Shown here piece after piece: positions 21,955 through 31,489 of a DNA stretch of 64,000 nucleotides. The stretch covers positions 16,646,908 through 16,710,907 of the forward strand of contig JARWKL010000002.1 in assembly GCA_029961685.1 (NCBI GenBank). Reading direction: 5' to 3'. The notes below the pieces were generated by a model that searched no databases, was not told where the DNA came from, and worked only from the letters and a program-made list of their open reading frames with translations. This DNA comes from Aristolochia californica. Its lineage: Eukaryota; Streptophyta; Magnoliopsida; Piperales; Aristolochiaceae. The position numbers and the translations under genes are program-made. Position 1 is the first letter of the stretch. Each line of letters starts with the position of its first letter.

Positions 21955-22701
21955 TGTTGAATTTATGGAAAAGAGAAATACTTCATTGACTTATTATAAT
22001 AAGAGTACATGAACCCCTATTTATAATAGGGGAAGGTAGTAGAGTCCAATTACAATAAAACTACATTTGTCTCAATTACACCCAAACTCTAACACTTAAA
22101 GATAAGACTTAGCATAATTAAATAACCCAAAACAAATAGAAGATTAACATGCCTAAAACACCTTTAAACTGAAACTCTTTTGTGGGTCCATATATTATGT
22201 TAAACACCTAACTAATACTACCTAAAAGACCGGCCAAGTAGGTAGCGAAAAACCAAGTACTTAACCCCAGGATCATAACAATAATCCCATTGTTATGAGT
22301 TGATGTCCACGGTGGCTCACTCTAGTGGCCCACTCTAGCGATCCGAACCACCTTTTTGCGTTACACAAGTCTCTAGGTCATCCCCTCTAGGTCGCCCCCT
22401 CCGAGATTTGAACTTGCAACAGCGGTATAGCTCTGATACCAAATGTTAAGCACCTAGCCAATACTACCCAAAATACCGGTCTAGTAGGTAGTGGAAAGCC
22501 AAGTACTTAACCCTAGGATCATAACATCTTATGGGCTTGGGCCCATCTTCCAACATTCTTAGGTATGTGGGTCTTCCTTGGTTATGTGGGCTTGAGTCCA
22601 TCTTCTGTGGATCCATATCTTTTGGGCTAGGGCCCATCTTCTAACACTTTTAGATGTGTGGGTCGTCCTTAGTCGTGTGGGCTTGGGCCCATCTTCCAAA
22701 A
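21955..22701 (-). repeat. N1 5' LTR, interrupted by TRIM-B1
   Basis: TGTTGAATTTATGG to TCTTCCAAAA. Removing TRIM-B1 (22198-22526) leaves about 413 bp, one reiterated unit of about 57 bp longer than the left LTR. The units contain TTAG(G/A)T(A/G)TGTGGG and GGGCTTGGGCCCATCTTC. Confidence 0.82.
22198..22526 (-). mobile_element. TRIM-B1 (329 bp)
   Basis: Two 83-bp LTRs (22198-22280, 22444-22526), TGTTAA(A/G)CACCTA to GATCATAACA on the + strand. The PBS complement GCTCTGATACCA is at 22430-22441, separated by AA from the right LTR, so it reads on the minus strand. Flanks tatta and tctta are a near-match duplication. It has no coding capacity. The B-box-like complement GATTTGAACTT lies at 22405-22415. 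Confidence 0.88.
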
Positions 22702-22706
22702 AACAT

Positions 22707-22958
22707 AATCCAAATGGGTTTGTTGCTTGCCTTACGACCCGCCTCATCGCTAAAGGGCAAACTCAATGTTATGGAGTGGATTATGAGGAGACCTTCTCTC
22801 CTATTGCAAAGTTAAATTTGGTATGTATCCTGTTATCGCTTGCTGCTAACTCTTTATGGCCCGCCTATCAACTCAATGTCAAAAATGTTTTGTTAAATGA
22901 TGATATATGCGAGGAAATTTTTATGATTCAACCACCTGGTTATGTGATAGAGGAGGAC
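22707..22958 (+). pseudogene. C1 reverse transcriptase fragment, resumed after N1
   Basis: Continues VFTFKH with NPNGFVACLTTRLIAKGQT, then YEETFSPIAKLNLV, LAANSLWPAYQLNVKN and EEIFMIQPPGYVIEE. It stops there: the YVDD palm and all of RNase H are missing, and about 80 bp of unrelated-looking DNA leads to the polypurine tract. A deletion derivative. Confidence 0.85.
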
Positions 22959-23041
22959 ACTGTGATGGAGAAGCTATTACTATATCTAAGTTATTTGGTT
23001 ACACAGGAATCACTATCATTACCCCCTAGCTAGAGGGGGAG

Positions 23042-23306
23042 TGTTGAAACATATGTCATTATTAGGGTATCATTGATGTAATTAGTTTATGTTTTTTATC
23101 TCTTCTTCACTCTTACTAGGGTGATTGTACTTTTATCAGTTATAAATAGAGCTTAAGGGTGAGGTTATGGACATAAGTTCATAACCTCATTCTTCCTCAT
23201 TTTCTCTCCAATGTGTGTTTTTCTTCTGTCTCCATGAGATAATCCATGGAATCCGGAAAATTAATAGAGATCTCTTGTGTTTATGTGTTATCCCTAAAAA
23301 TCAATA
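23042..23306 (+). repeat. C1 3' LTR (about 265 bp)
   Basis: Follows polypurine AGAGGGGGAG and runs from TGTTGAAACATATG to CCTAAAAATCAATA (CAACA ancestrally). It has a TATA-like TTATAAATAG near 23140. Its 3' half matches the H1 LTR (31102-31489), for example GAGCTTAAGGG and CATAACCTC-like text, so C1 and H1 LTRs are related. Confidence 0.75.
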
Positions 23307-24262
23307 ATATAGATCAGATTGACATGAAATTTTCTAATTATGAAACTAGACTTTGATACCTTTCATCCAAGTATAACTTTTTTTTATAAAATATAATTTT
23401 TGTAAGAGAAGGAACCTGATAGATTTCGGACTCTTGAATCTAGCAAAATTGAGTACTCTTTCTTTTTAAGTTAGCATGACCATTGACTCTTCCGAGACTA
23501 TTATCTCCCTCAAGAAAAATCGGATTGAGAATTGCTTGGATAGGTAAGAAAGTAGAGTCATAGATATTTTTGTTTATATATATTTCTCCATATAAACTTT
23601 CGTTCTCGATGGTATAAAATGGCCCAAATTTTGAAGTTTTCTGCTGCCGCTTGAACCTCTCTCTCATTCTGACCTTTGCTGCTTCAAATATTGATATCTC
23701 TTTGTAGAAAACTCTAATTTCCAAAATTCATTTTCTGCTTGAAATTAAAATCAAAGATATTTCCATAAATATATAATTTATAATATGAAAATTTTATTAT
23801 GGAGGTGAAAACACCAAGAAACCAATGGGTATTGGGACAGAAAAGAATGAAAAATGATAGAATACGATCCTAAACTACTAGAGATGATACATAGGAAAAG
23901 GGTCATATTTATCTCTTGATTAACCAAGTCAATTCACAGAACCTGCTTTAATACCATATTGAATTTTTGGAAAAGAAAAAACTTCAATAACTGGTTGTTA
24001 TTGATTACAATGAGCCTCCTATTTATAATATAGGAAATAAGTGGAATCCAATTACAATTATACTATCCTTATCCCAGTTACACCCAAAGTTAAACATTAA
24101 AAGATAAGTTTTAGAACAATTGAATAACGTAACACAAATAGAAGATTAACATAATTAAAATACCTTCAACTTAGAATCTTCTATGAGACTCCCGTAAAAC
24201 TCCACCATATTAATTTTGGCTCTGTGAGAGTCATGTAAGACTTCCATATCTACTCTTTAACA
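23307..24262 (-). mobile_element. N2, truncated non-autonomous element
   Basis: Internal DNA starts at ATAGATCAGATTGAC, matching 41946 in N4. The PBS complement GCTTTAATACCA is at 23945-23956 and a 306-bp 5' LTR at 23957-24262 (TATTGAATTTTTGG to CTCTTTAACA). The 3' half and other LTR are missing; the break abuts the C1 LTR. The LTR is closest to solo LTR S4 (61004-61328), so they form a sub-family lacking the GGGCTTGGGCCC units. No gene. Confidence 0.78.
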
Positions 24263-24538
24263 TTTTTTAAACACTGAGTGCTCTCTTTGACACCTTGTGA
24301 AAGGCCTTATTCAGACAACATACTTTTACCCCCTCAATAACCTAACCATGTGGTTGAATCATATAAACCTCCTCCTATAAATTACCATCCAGAAAACCAT
24401 TTTTAGCATCTAATTCATAGATAGACCATTTAAATTTTTTTGCTAGAAAAATAGGAACCCATATGGAATTAAACTTGGCTATGGGAAAGAAGGTTTCTTT
24501 ATAGTTGATACTCTAGGACTGTGTATATCTTTTAGCAA
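24263..24538 (-). pseudogene. C4 reverse transcriptase fragment (minus strand)
   Basis: Read on the minus strand: LVAKRYTQS, then ETFFPIAKFNSIWVPIFL, KWSIYELDAKNGFLDGN, EEVYMIQPHG and VIEGVKVCCLNKAF, the typical copia RT finger and palm blocks, with stops. It is continuous with 30740-31101 once the TRIM-B composite is removed (the join rebuilds RLVAK). No LTR of C4 is visible. Confidence 0.8.
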
Positions 24539-24543
24539 CTAGT

Positions 24544-24775
24544 TGTTAAGCACCTAGCCAATACTACCCAAAAGACCGGCCTGTTAGGAGCAGAAGACAT
24601 AGGTACTTAACCCAGGACCATAACATCACACCCCTCCTTCGCGGGCTGACGTCCACGATGGCCCACTTGCGATGGCCCACTCTAGCGACGGCCCACTCCG
24701 CCAAGGTCGCCCCCTTCGTAGTCGCCCCCTCTGGGATTCGAACACGCGACGAGGGAGCTAGCTTTGATACCAAAA
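24544..24775 (-). repeat. TRIM-B LTR T3 with body b and PBS
   Basis: LTR 24544-24625 (82 bp; TGTTAAGCACCTA to GACCATAACA). The body contains a reiterated GCGA(C/T)GGCCCACT motif and the B-box-like complement GGATTCGAACACG near 24734. The PBS complement GCTTTGATACCA is at 24761-24772. A 3-nt spacer, as in G1, then leads to the G1-type LTR rather than a TRIM LTR. Confidence 0.85.
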
Positions 24776-24841
24776 TGTTAGGTTCTTCCCTTGCCATGGA
24801 TCGAGTCACCCTTCTTTCCTCTCTTCCCTCCATGGATGATC
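24776..24841 (-). repeat. G1-family LTR, 3' end piece (minus)
   Basis: TGTTAGGTTCTTCCC is the complement of the last bases of the G1 LTR (GGGAAGAACCTAACA). It ends with TGATC at 24837-24841, the target duplication of G2. It continues at 29958. Confidence 0.88.
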
Positions 24842-25215
24842 TGTTATGGACTCCATAGCATCAAGAGTGGCTAACCGGAGAAGAGAAGAGACGGAATAAC
24901 TTGTATTTCAGTACCTTAGGGGTTTAATTGTAATTTGAAGTTCCATAAGGGTCTAATTGTAATTATAGAACCTTTGATGTTTTCCTTGACCTATTTAGGG
25001 CGTCAAGTGATGGAATGAAAAGAAGCATTGATCATTAGTCTAAATGAGATCAGGTTCTCTCTCTAAAGAGGCCTAAGGTTGGAGCTCCTTCAAAGGCTCA
25101 CGTCCCTTCATCATTGGGCGTTCCAAGAACCCCAAATCCTTCCCTTCTTCGTCATTCAATTTGGAAGCTAGAGAAGATCGCCGGGTGACTCGATCCATGG
25201 CTAGAGAGCCCAACA
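24842..25215 (+). repeat. G2 5' LTR (374 bp)
   Basis: Shares its first about 25 bp and its last about 30 bp with the G1 LTR, but the middle is unrelated, so G1 and G2 are sister families. It carries the gag start near its end. A PBS-like TGGTATCAGA lies at 25219-25228 after spacer TCG. Confidence 0.92.
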
Positions 25216-26300
25216 TCGTGGTATCAGATAGGACCACCCTTGGTGATTCCTCTTCCCCTACAGAAATTCGAAATTTTGTGGAAGAAAACCATGCTAATCT
25301 ACAATCTCAAATCAATGGCCTGGAGGGAAAATTCCAGATGTTGTTGTCATGCATGGAGGAAGGCTTTACCCAGCTTTCAGTCCAGATGGCATCCTCCTCA
25401 CGCCCAGCAGATCATCTCAACCCTCATCCAACGCCTCCACCTCCTCCCCTGCGCCAAACACCTCCACCTCGTGGGGGCCTCAATCCAGCACCCCCTACCG
25501 TGCCAAGGTATACAAAGTTTGGTTTTCCAACGTATGATGGGTCCTCCGACCCTTTAATGTGGTTGCATAGGTGTGATCATTTCTTTTCCAATCAAGGAAC
25601 TCTGCCCGAAGGCAAGGTTCAATTAGCCGCCTTCCACATGCTCGATGAAGCGCTTATGTGGTTTCATCAATTCAAAAACGAGTTTGTGGTCTATGATTGG
25701 GAATTTTTCAAAGAAAATTGTATGCTACGGTTTGGTCCTCCGCTTCGCAGCAACCGAGTTGGGGATTTGGTCAATCTAAAATAGCTTGGCACTATAGAAC
25801 AATATCAGAAATTGTTCCAAGAAAAACTTTCTCGTGCAAGTCATTTGGTCTGACCTGAACTTTATGTCAATTTGTTCATGGCTGGCCTAGTAGAACCCCT
25901 TCGCCTAGAAGTGGAATTGGAAGCCCCCACCTCCCTAGCCCACACCATGAATTTGGCAAGAGCATTGGACACCAAACAGAGCCTCTTCTGTGAGTCCTTA
26001 AACAAACGTCCCCCTTGGCAACCTCGCCCACAGCACCATGGTCCTTATTCCACTCACCCCAGGCCTCCTCCCAACCACCCCTCACCACCACCACCACCAG
26101 CCTTTACATCCCCACCGGGATTTATCAAACGTCTGACAAAAGCAGAAATTGATCAGAGAAGGGCTCAGGGCCTATGTTTCAATTGTGATGAAAAATTCGT
26201 CAAGGGCCATCAATGCAAAAGACTATTTTGGGTAGAAATAGAAGACCCCTCAGAGGATGACTTTCAGGAGGATATGGACCAAACCGAGGAGGAAACACCA
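25197..26300 (+). pseudogene. G2 gag, starting inside the 5' LTR
   Basis: The first ATG of the frame (25197) gives MAREPNIVVSD, where IVVSD is the translated PBS; a TTG at 25161 aligns with the Met start of G1. Downstream are coiled-coil-like NLQSQINGLEGKFQ, a Pro-rich tract, FGFPTYDGSSDPLMWLHRCD, HMLDEALMWFHQF and FMAGLVEPLRLEVELEAP. The knuckle CFNCDEKFVKGHQC begins at 26175. In-frame TAG at 25782 and a TGA near 25851 interrupt it. Gag builds the particle. Confidence 0.9.
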
Positions 26301-28130
26301 GAAATCTCCCTCCATGCCATGACAGGCCTGCAGAGCACCAATACCATGCAGGTCCATGCCACCATGAACCATCATCTCCTGCTCGCACTCGTGGACTCAG
26401 GCAGCACACGTAATTTTATAAGCAGCCAGGCAGCACAACAGTTGGGGTTATCACTACAGCAGAAATCAGGAATATCAGTCTCAGTGGCTAATGGTGACAA
26501 GGTCACCACTGTGGGTTTCGGTTCAGCAGTGCCCTTTACTATTGAAGGTCACTCCTTTGTAGCAGATTTTTTGGTCATACCGCTGGCTGGGTTTGACCTC
26601 GTATTGGGCATTAAATGGCTACAGCGATTGGGTCCGATCTTATGGGATTTCCAATCCCTTACCATGAGTTTTAAACAGGACACCCATCCGATCACCCTCC
26701 AGGGCAATAGCGCCCAGCGGCCATGCAACTTCCAAACACTTTCGTTGGATCCTTCAAAAGGGGATAACTTAGCTTCATTGTTGGCAGAATATGCTGATTT
26801 ATTTCAGGACCCTGCCGACCCTCCTCCTATACGAGAGTGTGATCACAGAATTCGTTTCAAAATGGGCACCGAACCAGTGGTAGTGCGTCCCTACCGCTAT
26901 CCCCATGTGCAAAAAGATGAGATAGAAAGACAATGTCAACAAATGCTCCAACAAGGTATTATTCAGCCTAGTCATTCTCCTTTTTCTTCCCCGGTATTGC
27001 TGGTAAAGAAATCAGATAAATCTTAGCGCTTTTGTATGGATTACCGCAAACTCAATGCTTGCACCATCAAAGATAAATTTCCAATTCCAGTGGTCGATGA
27101 ATTATTGGATGAGCTACACGGCTCTCAATTATTTACAAAGTTGGACTTGAAATCTGGCTACCATCAGATTCGGGTTTATTTGGAGGATATCGAAAAAACT
27201 GCCTTTCGCACCCACCATGGTCACTACGAGTTCTTGGTGATGCCATTTGGGCTATCCAATGCCCCGTCCACCTTTCAAGCGCTTATGAACCAGGTATTTC
27301 GCCCTTTCTTACGGAAGCATGTCTTAGTTTTTTTTGACGATATATTGGTCTATAGCAAAACTTGGGAAGCACATTTGCACCAATTGAGACAGGTTTTCAC
27401 AATTCTCCGAGCACACCATTTATTTCTCAATCGTGCCAAATGTGACTTTGCCACATCCGAAGTAGCTCATTTGGGGCATGTGATCTCGGCATCTGGGGTG
27501 AAACCAGATTTCAGCAAAATACAATCGGTTATGGATTGGCCCACACCTCATTCCGTTACAGCTTTGAAAGGGTTCCTTGGTCTCGCAGGGTATTATAGAA
27601 AATTTATCAAAGAATATGGTCACCTGGCAGCGCCATTGCACAATTTACTGAAGAAGCATGCCTTTCAGTGGTCTTAGTTGGCAGACTCCTCGTTTAACAA
27701 CTTAAAACAGGCATTAGCGTCAGCACCAGTTCTCCAATTGCCCAACTTTGCCGAAAATTTCATCATCGAATGCGATGCATCCGAGGGAGGGATAGGTGCC
27801 ATCTTACAGTAACAGGGTCACCCCATTGCCTATTTCAGCCACCATCTCGCTCCTCACCATCACAAGTTAGCCACTTATGAACGGGAACTCATCGGTTTGG
27901 CCAAAGCCGTGCAGCATTGGCGGCCGTATTTGTGGGGCAGACCTTTTGTAATCCGGACAGACCACTGTAGCCTCAAATACTTATTGGAGCGCCTTACTAC
28001 ATCCCCACAACAACATTGGCTCAGCAAATTAATGGGATTCGATTTTCAGGTGGAATACAAACTGGGTTATCTCAACCGGGCAGCAGACGCCTTGTCCCGC
28101 AGAGAACTAGGGGATTCACACTTGCACGCA
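26301..28130 (+). pseudogene. G2 protease, reverse transcriptase and RNase H
   Basis: Protease LVDSGSTRNFI keeps the catalytic DSG (Asp codon 26394-26396). RT follows after VRPYRYPH and QGIIQPSHSPFSSPV: a TAG at 27024 replaces the usual Trp, then [46 protein letters not shown], the catalytic [10 protein letters not shown] near 27333-27341 and [12 protein letters not shown]. RNase H has IIECDASEGGIGAIL, YERELIGLAKAVQHW and RTDHCSLKYLLE. Stops at 27675 and near 27810 are the only lesions; no shift was found. Confidence 0.92.
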
Positions 28131-29636
28131 CTGAGCCACCCCAAGTCCCCTTTGCTGGACACAATCCGTCAGGATACTAGCCATCATCCAGATCTCCTTG
28201 AATTACAAGCTCAAATCGACAACCATTCCAAGGACAAGAACTGGACACTACAGGACAGTCTCATTCTATATAAAGGACGCATATATCTTCATCCTTCGTC
28301 GGTACTCCTTCTTGCCATTATTGCCTCCTTTCATGATAGTACACATGAGGGCCAGCAGAAGACATACTTCTGCCTCAGTCGGGAGTTTTATTGGAGAGGT
28401 ATGAAGCGGCTCATTGCTGAATATGTTGCATCGTGCCAGGTCTGTCAGAGGAATAAGTCTGAATCCTTACAACCCGCCGACTTGCTACAGCCACTTCAAC
28501 TTCCTTCACAGGTATGGGCAGATCTCTCAATGGATTTTATCGATGGTCTTCCTCCTTCTGCAGGGAAATCTTTTATTCTTGTTGTGGTAGACCGGTTCTC
28601 GAAATATGCCCACTTTATGGCCCTCAGCCATCCGTATACAGCAACACAAGTCGCTCAGCTCTTCATGGATAATATTGTCCATCTCCATGGCCTTCCAGAG
28701 ACCATCACCAGCGACCATGATGCTATCTTCACCAGTAAATTCTCAGGGGAACTATTTAAGCTCCATGGCTCTAAGTTAGCTTTTTCTTCAGCATACCACC
28801 CTCAAACAGATGGCCAGACAGAGGTGGTTAACCGCACATTGGTGATGTATTTGCGGTGCTTTGTGGGGGACACACCCCGACAGTGGGTTCCTTTGTTAGC
28901 ATGGGCGGAGTATTGTTATAATACCTCATACCACACCGCACTGGGTACTACCCCTTTTCGATTTGTTTATGGATGCGAACCTCCGCACCTACTTTCTTAT
29001 GAACCGGGGTCTTCTCGGGTAGCAGCATTGGACCAAGCATTAGCCGACAGAGATGCAATACTTGCGTAAGTCCGCCTTCAGTTACAATGTTCACAAGCCA
29101 CTATGAAGCATACTTATGACAAAGGACATCGTCCCCTTTCCTTTGCACCTGGAGAATTTGTTTGGCTCAAACTTCAACCATACCGCCAACTATCACTTGC
29201 CGCCATCAAACGCCATAAGCTTTCTCCAAAATTTTATGGGCCATTCCAGGTCATGCAGCGTATTGGCACTGTGGCGTATCGTTTGAAACTACCACCAGAC
29301 GCCAAGCTCCATGACGTCTTCCACGTCTCCCTTCTCAAGCTGTTCAAGGGAGACTCACCACTGCTGCATACCCCTTTGCCTCCTCTCAAAGATGGCAGGT
29401 CCATGCCCACGCCCGCTCAGATCCTTCAAGCCAGGCGAGTGAACAACGCATGGGAAGTGCTGGTTCGATGGATTGACAAGGAATTGATAGAAGCCTCTTG
29501 GGAGACACTCGAGTCCTTCCAGACTCTATTCGCCACTTTCGAGCTTGAGGACAAGCTCTTTCTTCAGAAGGGGGGTGATGTTATGGACTCCATAGCATCA
29601 AGAGTGGCTAACCGGAGAAGAGAAGAGATGGAATAA
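28131..29636 (+). pseudogene. G2 integrase and chromodomain, ending inside the 3' LTR
   Basis: Zinc region FHDSTHEG and SCQVCQRNK, then core positions SMDFIDG, TSDHDAIF and GQTEVVNR (D, D, E kept). GTTPFRFVYG and LLSYEPG follow, then a TAA at 29067-29069, KHKLSPKFYGPFQV and LHDVFHVSLLK. The chromodomain spans about 29405-29560 (RVNNAWEVLVRWIDKEL, ASWETLESF, FELEDKLF). The frame translates the polypurine tract and stops at 29634-29636, 58 bp inside the LTR. Confidence 0.92.
29566..29578 (+). other. G2 polypurine tract
   Basis: AGAAGGGGGGTGA directly precedes the 3' LTR. It primes plus-strand DNA and is also read as codons for Lys-Gly-Gly in the polyprotein frame. Confidence 0.85.
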
Positions 29637-29952
29637 CTTGTATTTCAGTACCTTAGGGGTTTAATTGTAATTTGAAGTTCCATAAGGGTCTAATTGTAAT
29701 TATAGAACCTTTGATGTTTTCCTTGACCTATTTAGGGCGTCAAGTGATGGAATGAAAAGAAGCATTGATCATTAGTCTAAATGAGATCAGGTTCTCTCTC
29801 TAAAGAGGCCTAAGGTTGGAGCTCCTTCAAAGGCTCATGTCCCTTCATCATTGGGCGTTCCAAGAACCCCAAATCCTTCCCTTCTTCGTCATTCAATCTG
29901 GAAGCTAGAGGAGATCGTCGGGTGACTCGATCCATGGCTAGAGAGCCTAACA
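29579..29952 (+). repeat. G2 3' LTR (374 bp)
   Basis: Same length as the 5' LTR. The six differences seen by eye are C/T or A/G, several at CpG (for example GACGG to GATGG). Confidence 0.92.
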
Positions 29953-29957
29953 TGATC

Positions 29958-30328
29958 TTGACGTTGGAAGAGAACCCTTGTTTCTTGAACGAGTAATGGT
30001 GGAACTCAATTAGAATGAAGGAGTTTTGGAGTAAGCTCAACCTTGGATCTCAAAGGGAGAATCCGACCTTGACCTCTGAGGGAGAATCAGACCTGTAAAA
30101 TATAATTTTCTCAATACTTGCCTCTCTTTTCCTTCACGTCCCCCTAAATAGGGTTGAGGACGAAAATACAAAGATGACCCATTAGGTCAAGTGGTTCCAG
30201 CCACATTACACTAAACCAACCCAAAGTAAACCAAACCAAATAAAGTAAACCAAACCGAATTGAAATTACATGAAAAGTAAATTGACATAATTTAATTCCT
30301 ATGCCTATGGATAACTCGTGATGCTCTG
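29958..30328 (-). repeat. G1-family LTR, main piece (minus)
   Basis: Complement of the G1 LTR from TTGACGTTGGAAGAG back to GCATCACGAGTTATCC (read on the minus strand). The first 16 bases of a normal G1 LTR (TGTTATGG...) are missing: the sequence passes from GCATCACG directly into the TRIM PBS, sharing AGC at the join. Together with 24776-24841 it is one LTR without a G1 body. Confidence 0.88.
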
Positions 30329-30734
30329 ATACCAAATGTTAAGCACCTAGCCAATACTACCCAAAAGACCGGCCTGTTAGGAGCGGAAGACATAGGTACT
30401 TAACCCCAGGACCATAACATCACACCCCACCTTCACGGGCCGACGACCACGGCGGCACAACGACACTGGCCCAACCGTAGCATCGCAACAGCGGCGCAAC
30501 CTACCATTATTTTAATCCAGCCTTTGCGCACAACGCGGCACTGGCCCAACCGCAGCATCGCAACAGCGACGCGACCTACCGGTATTTAAATCCAGCCTCT
30601 GCGCCATTGTCGGGATTCGAACTCGCGACCGAGCGCTAGCTCTGATACCAAATGTTAAACACCTAGCCAATACTACCCAAAAGACCGGCCTGTTAGGAGC
30701 GGAAGACATAGGTACTTAACCCAGGACCATAACA
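30323..30734 (-). repeat. TRIM-B unit T1-body a-T2 with two PBS
   Basis: LTRs 30337-30419 (83 bp) and 30653-30734 (82 bp). PBS complements GCTCTGATACCA at 30323-30334 and 30639-30650. Body a (30420-30638) contains a GC-rich direct duplication of about 75 bp with CTGGCCCAACCG(T/C)AGCATCGC, absent from body b. A B-box-like complement GGGATTCGAACTC is near 30613. Confidence 0.87.
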
Positions 30735-30739
30735 CTAGT

Positions 30740-31101
30740 CTTATCTTATATCTAGCAATTGTACCATCAGGTTATATTTTAGTGTAAACACCCATTTTCA
30801 ACTTACTACCTTCTTCAATGGGGGAAGAGAGGACAAGTGCCAAGTATGACTCTTGTACATGGCTTACATTTCTTCATCCATAATAGCTTTCCACCTTGGA
30901 TCTTTTGAGGACTCGACATAAGTGGAATGTATGATTGATGATGATACTGTAGCTAAGAAGGAAGCACATCTCGAGGACAATCAGTGAGTGAATTGAAAAT
31001 TTGCAATAGGGTGAGAGGTGTATGAATGAGGTTCTTTATGAAGGGCAACATGTCCATTGTCACAAGGAGGTCCATACACAAAAAAAAATGTGGAGAAAAG
31101 T
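30740..31101 (-). pseudogene. C4 integrase-RT linker and RT start (minus)
   Basis: Read on the minus strand: HKEPHSYTSHPIANFQFTH, LSSRCASFLATVSSS, DPRWKAIM, then VYTKI-PDGTIARYKIR. These are the copia linker and first RT blocks, and they run into RLVAK at 24538 when the TRIM-B composite is removed. Ended on the right by H1 (flank AAAGT). Confidence 0.8.
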
Positions 31102-31393
31102 TGTTGGAAGATGGGCTTAGGCTCACATGACCAAGGAAGGCCCACACGTCCAAGTGTGTTGGAATATGGGCTCAAGCCCACATACCAAGGAAGGCTCATA
31201 TATCCAAGAGAGGTGGTAGATGAGCTCAAGGCCCCAAGTGGTGGCAAGATGGTAAATAAAGATTCATCTCATAAAAATGGCACTGATATAATTAGTTTAA
31301 GCTTTAGGGGCATAATTATAATGTTATAGGATTATTAATATATAAATTGAGCTTAAGGGGAAGGGTTAGGACACAAGTCCACAACCTCTTCCT

Positions 31394-31428
<35 letters not shown>

Positions 31429-31489
31429 ATTTTCTCCCAATATGTCATCCCTCCCTTTATCCATAAGCTAAATCTACTAAAAATCAACA
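31102..31489 (+). repeat. H1 5' LTR (388 bp) with 34-bp poly-C
   Basis: TGTTGGAAGATGGGC to CTAAAAATCAACA, followed by TGGTATCAGAGC. It has TATA-like TATATAAATTGAGC near 31340. Poly-C of 34 bases at 31395-31428. The complement (TGTTGATTTT...) is the LTR type of N3, so H1 and N3 are one family in opposite orientations. Confidence 0.83.

Larger units (their letters stand above)
8641..22701 (-). mobile_element. N1, non-autonomous LTR element, host of copia C3
   Basis: LTRs lie at 8641-8994 and 21955-22701 in minus orientation: on the + strand, the PBS complement GCTTTGATACCA precedes the right LTR and CTCCCCCTCAAG follows the left one. AACAT flanks both ends (8636-8640, 22702-22706). Without C3 and TRIM-B1 it is about 3.0 kb. 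The internal DNA has no retroelement protein except a non-coding relic of the copia 3' end. N3, N4 and N5 are relatives. Mobility would need proteins in trans. Confidence 0.85.
1..23306 (+). mobile_element. C1, outermost Ty1/copia element, disrupted, left end outside window
   Basis: The pieces 1-1883, 7653-8640 and 22707-23306 form one + strand copia element in the order gag, protease, integrase, partial reverse transcriptase, LTR. It is split by a TRIM-A/C2 composite (flanks gtatt and atatt) and by N1 (AACAT on both sides). Protein similarity to C2 resumes in register across both breaks, which supports the joins. The RT palm and RNase H are deleted. No 5' LTR lies in the window. It is certainly non-functional. 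Confidence 0.85.
24842..29952 (+). mobile_element. G2, near-intact Ty3/gypsy chromovirus
   Basis: Two 374-bp LTRs (24842-25215, 29579-29952) with TGTTATGGACTCC at the start and AGAGCC(C/T)AACA at the end. TGATC duplication at 24837-24841 and 29953-29957. Total 5111 bp. The LTRs differ at only about six sites, all transitions. Gag, protease, RT, RNase H, integrase and chromodomain lie in a single reading frame. It is the youngest large insertion here by position and LTR divergence. Several in-frame stops make it currently inactive. Confidence 0.94.
24544..30734 (-). mobile_element. TRIM-B composite with a G1-family LTR; host of G2
   Basis: CTAGT flanks both ends (24539-24543, 30735-30739). 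Read on the minus strand: TRIM-B LTR (30734-30653), PBS, body a (30638-30420), TRIM-B LTR (30419-30337), PBS fused to a G1-type LTR, G2 inside that LTR, end of that LTR (24776), PBS (24772-24761), body b (24760-24626), TRIM-B LTR (24625-24544). Three TRIM LTRs and a gypsy LTR were thus inserted as, or built up within, one unit. The two TRIM bodies differ. Confidence 0.85.
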
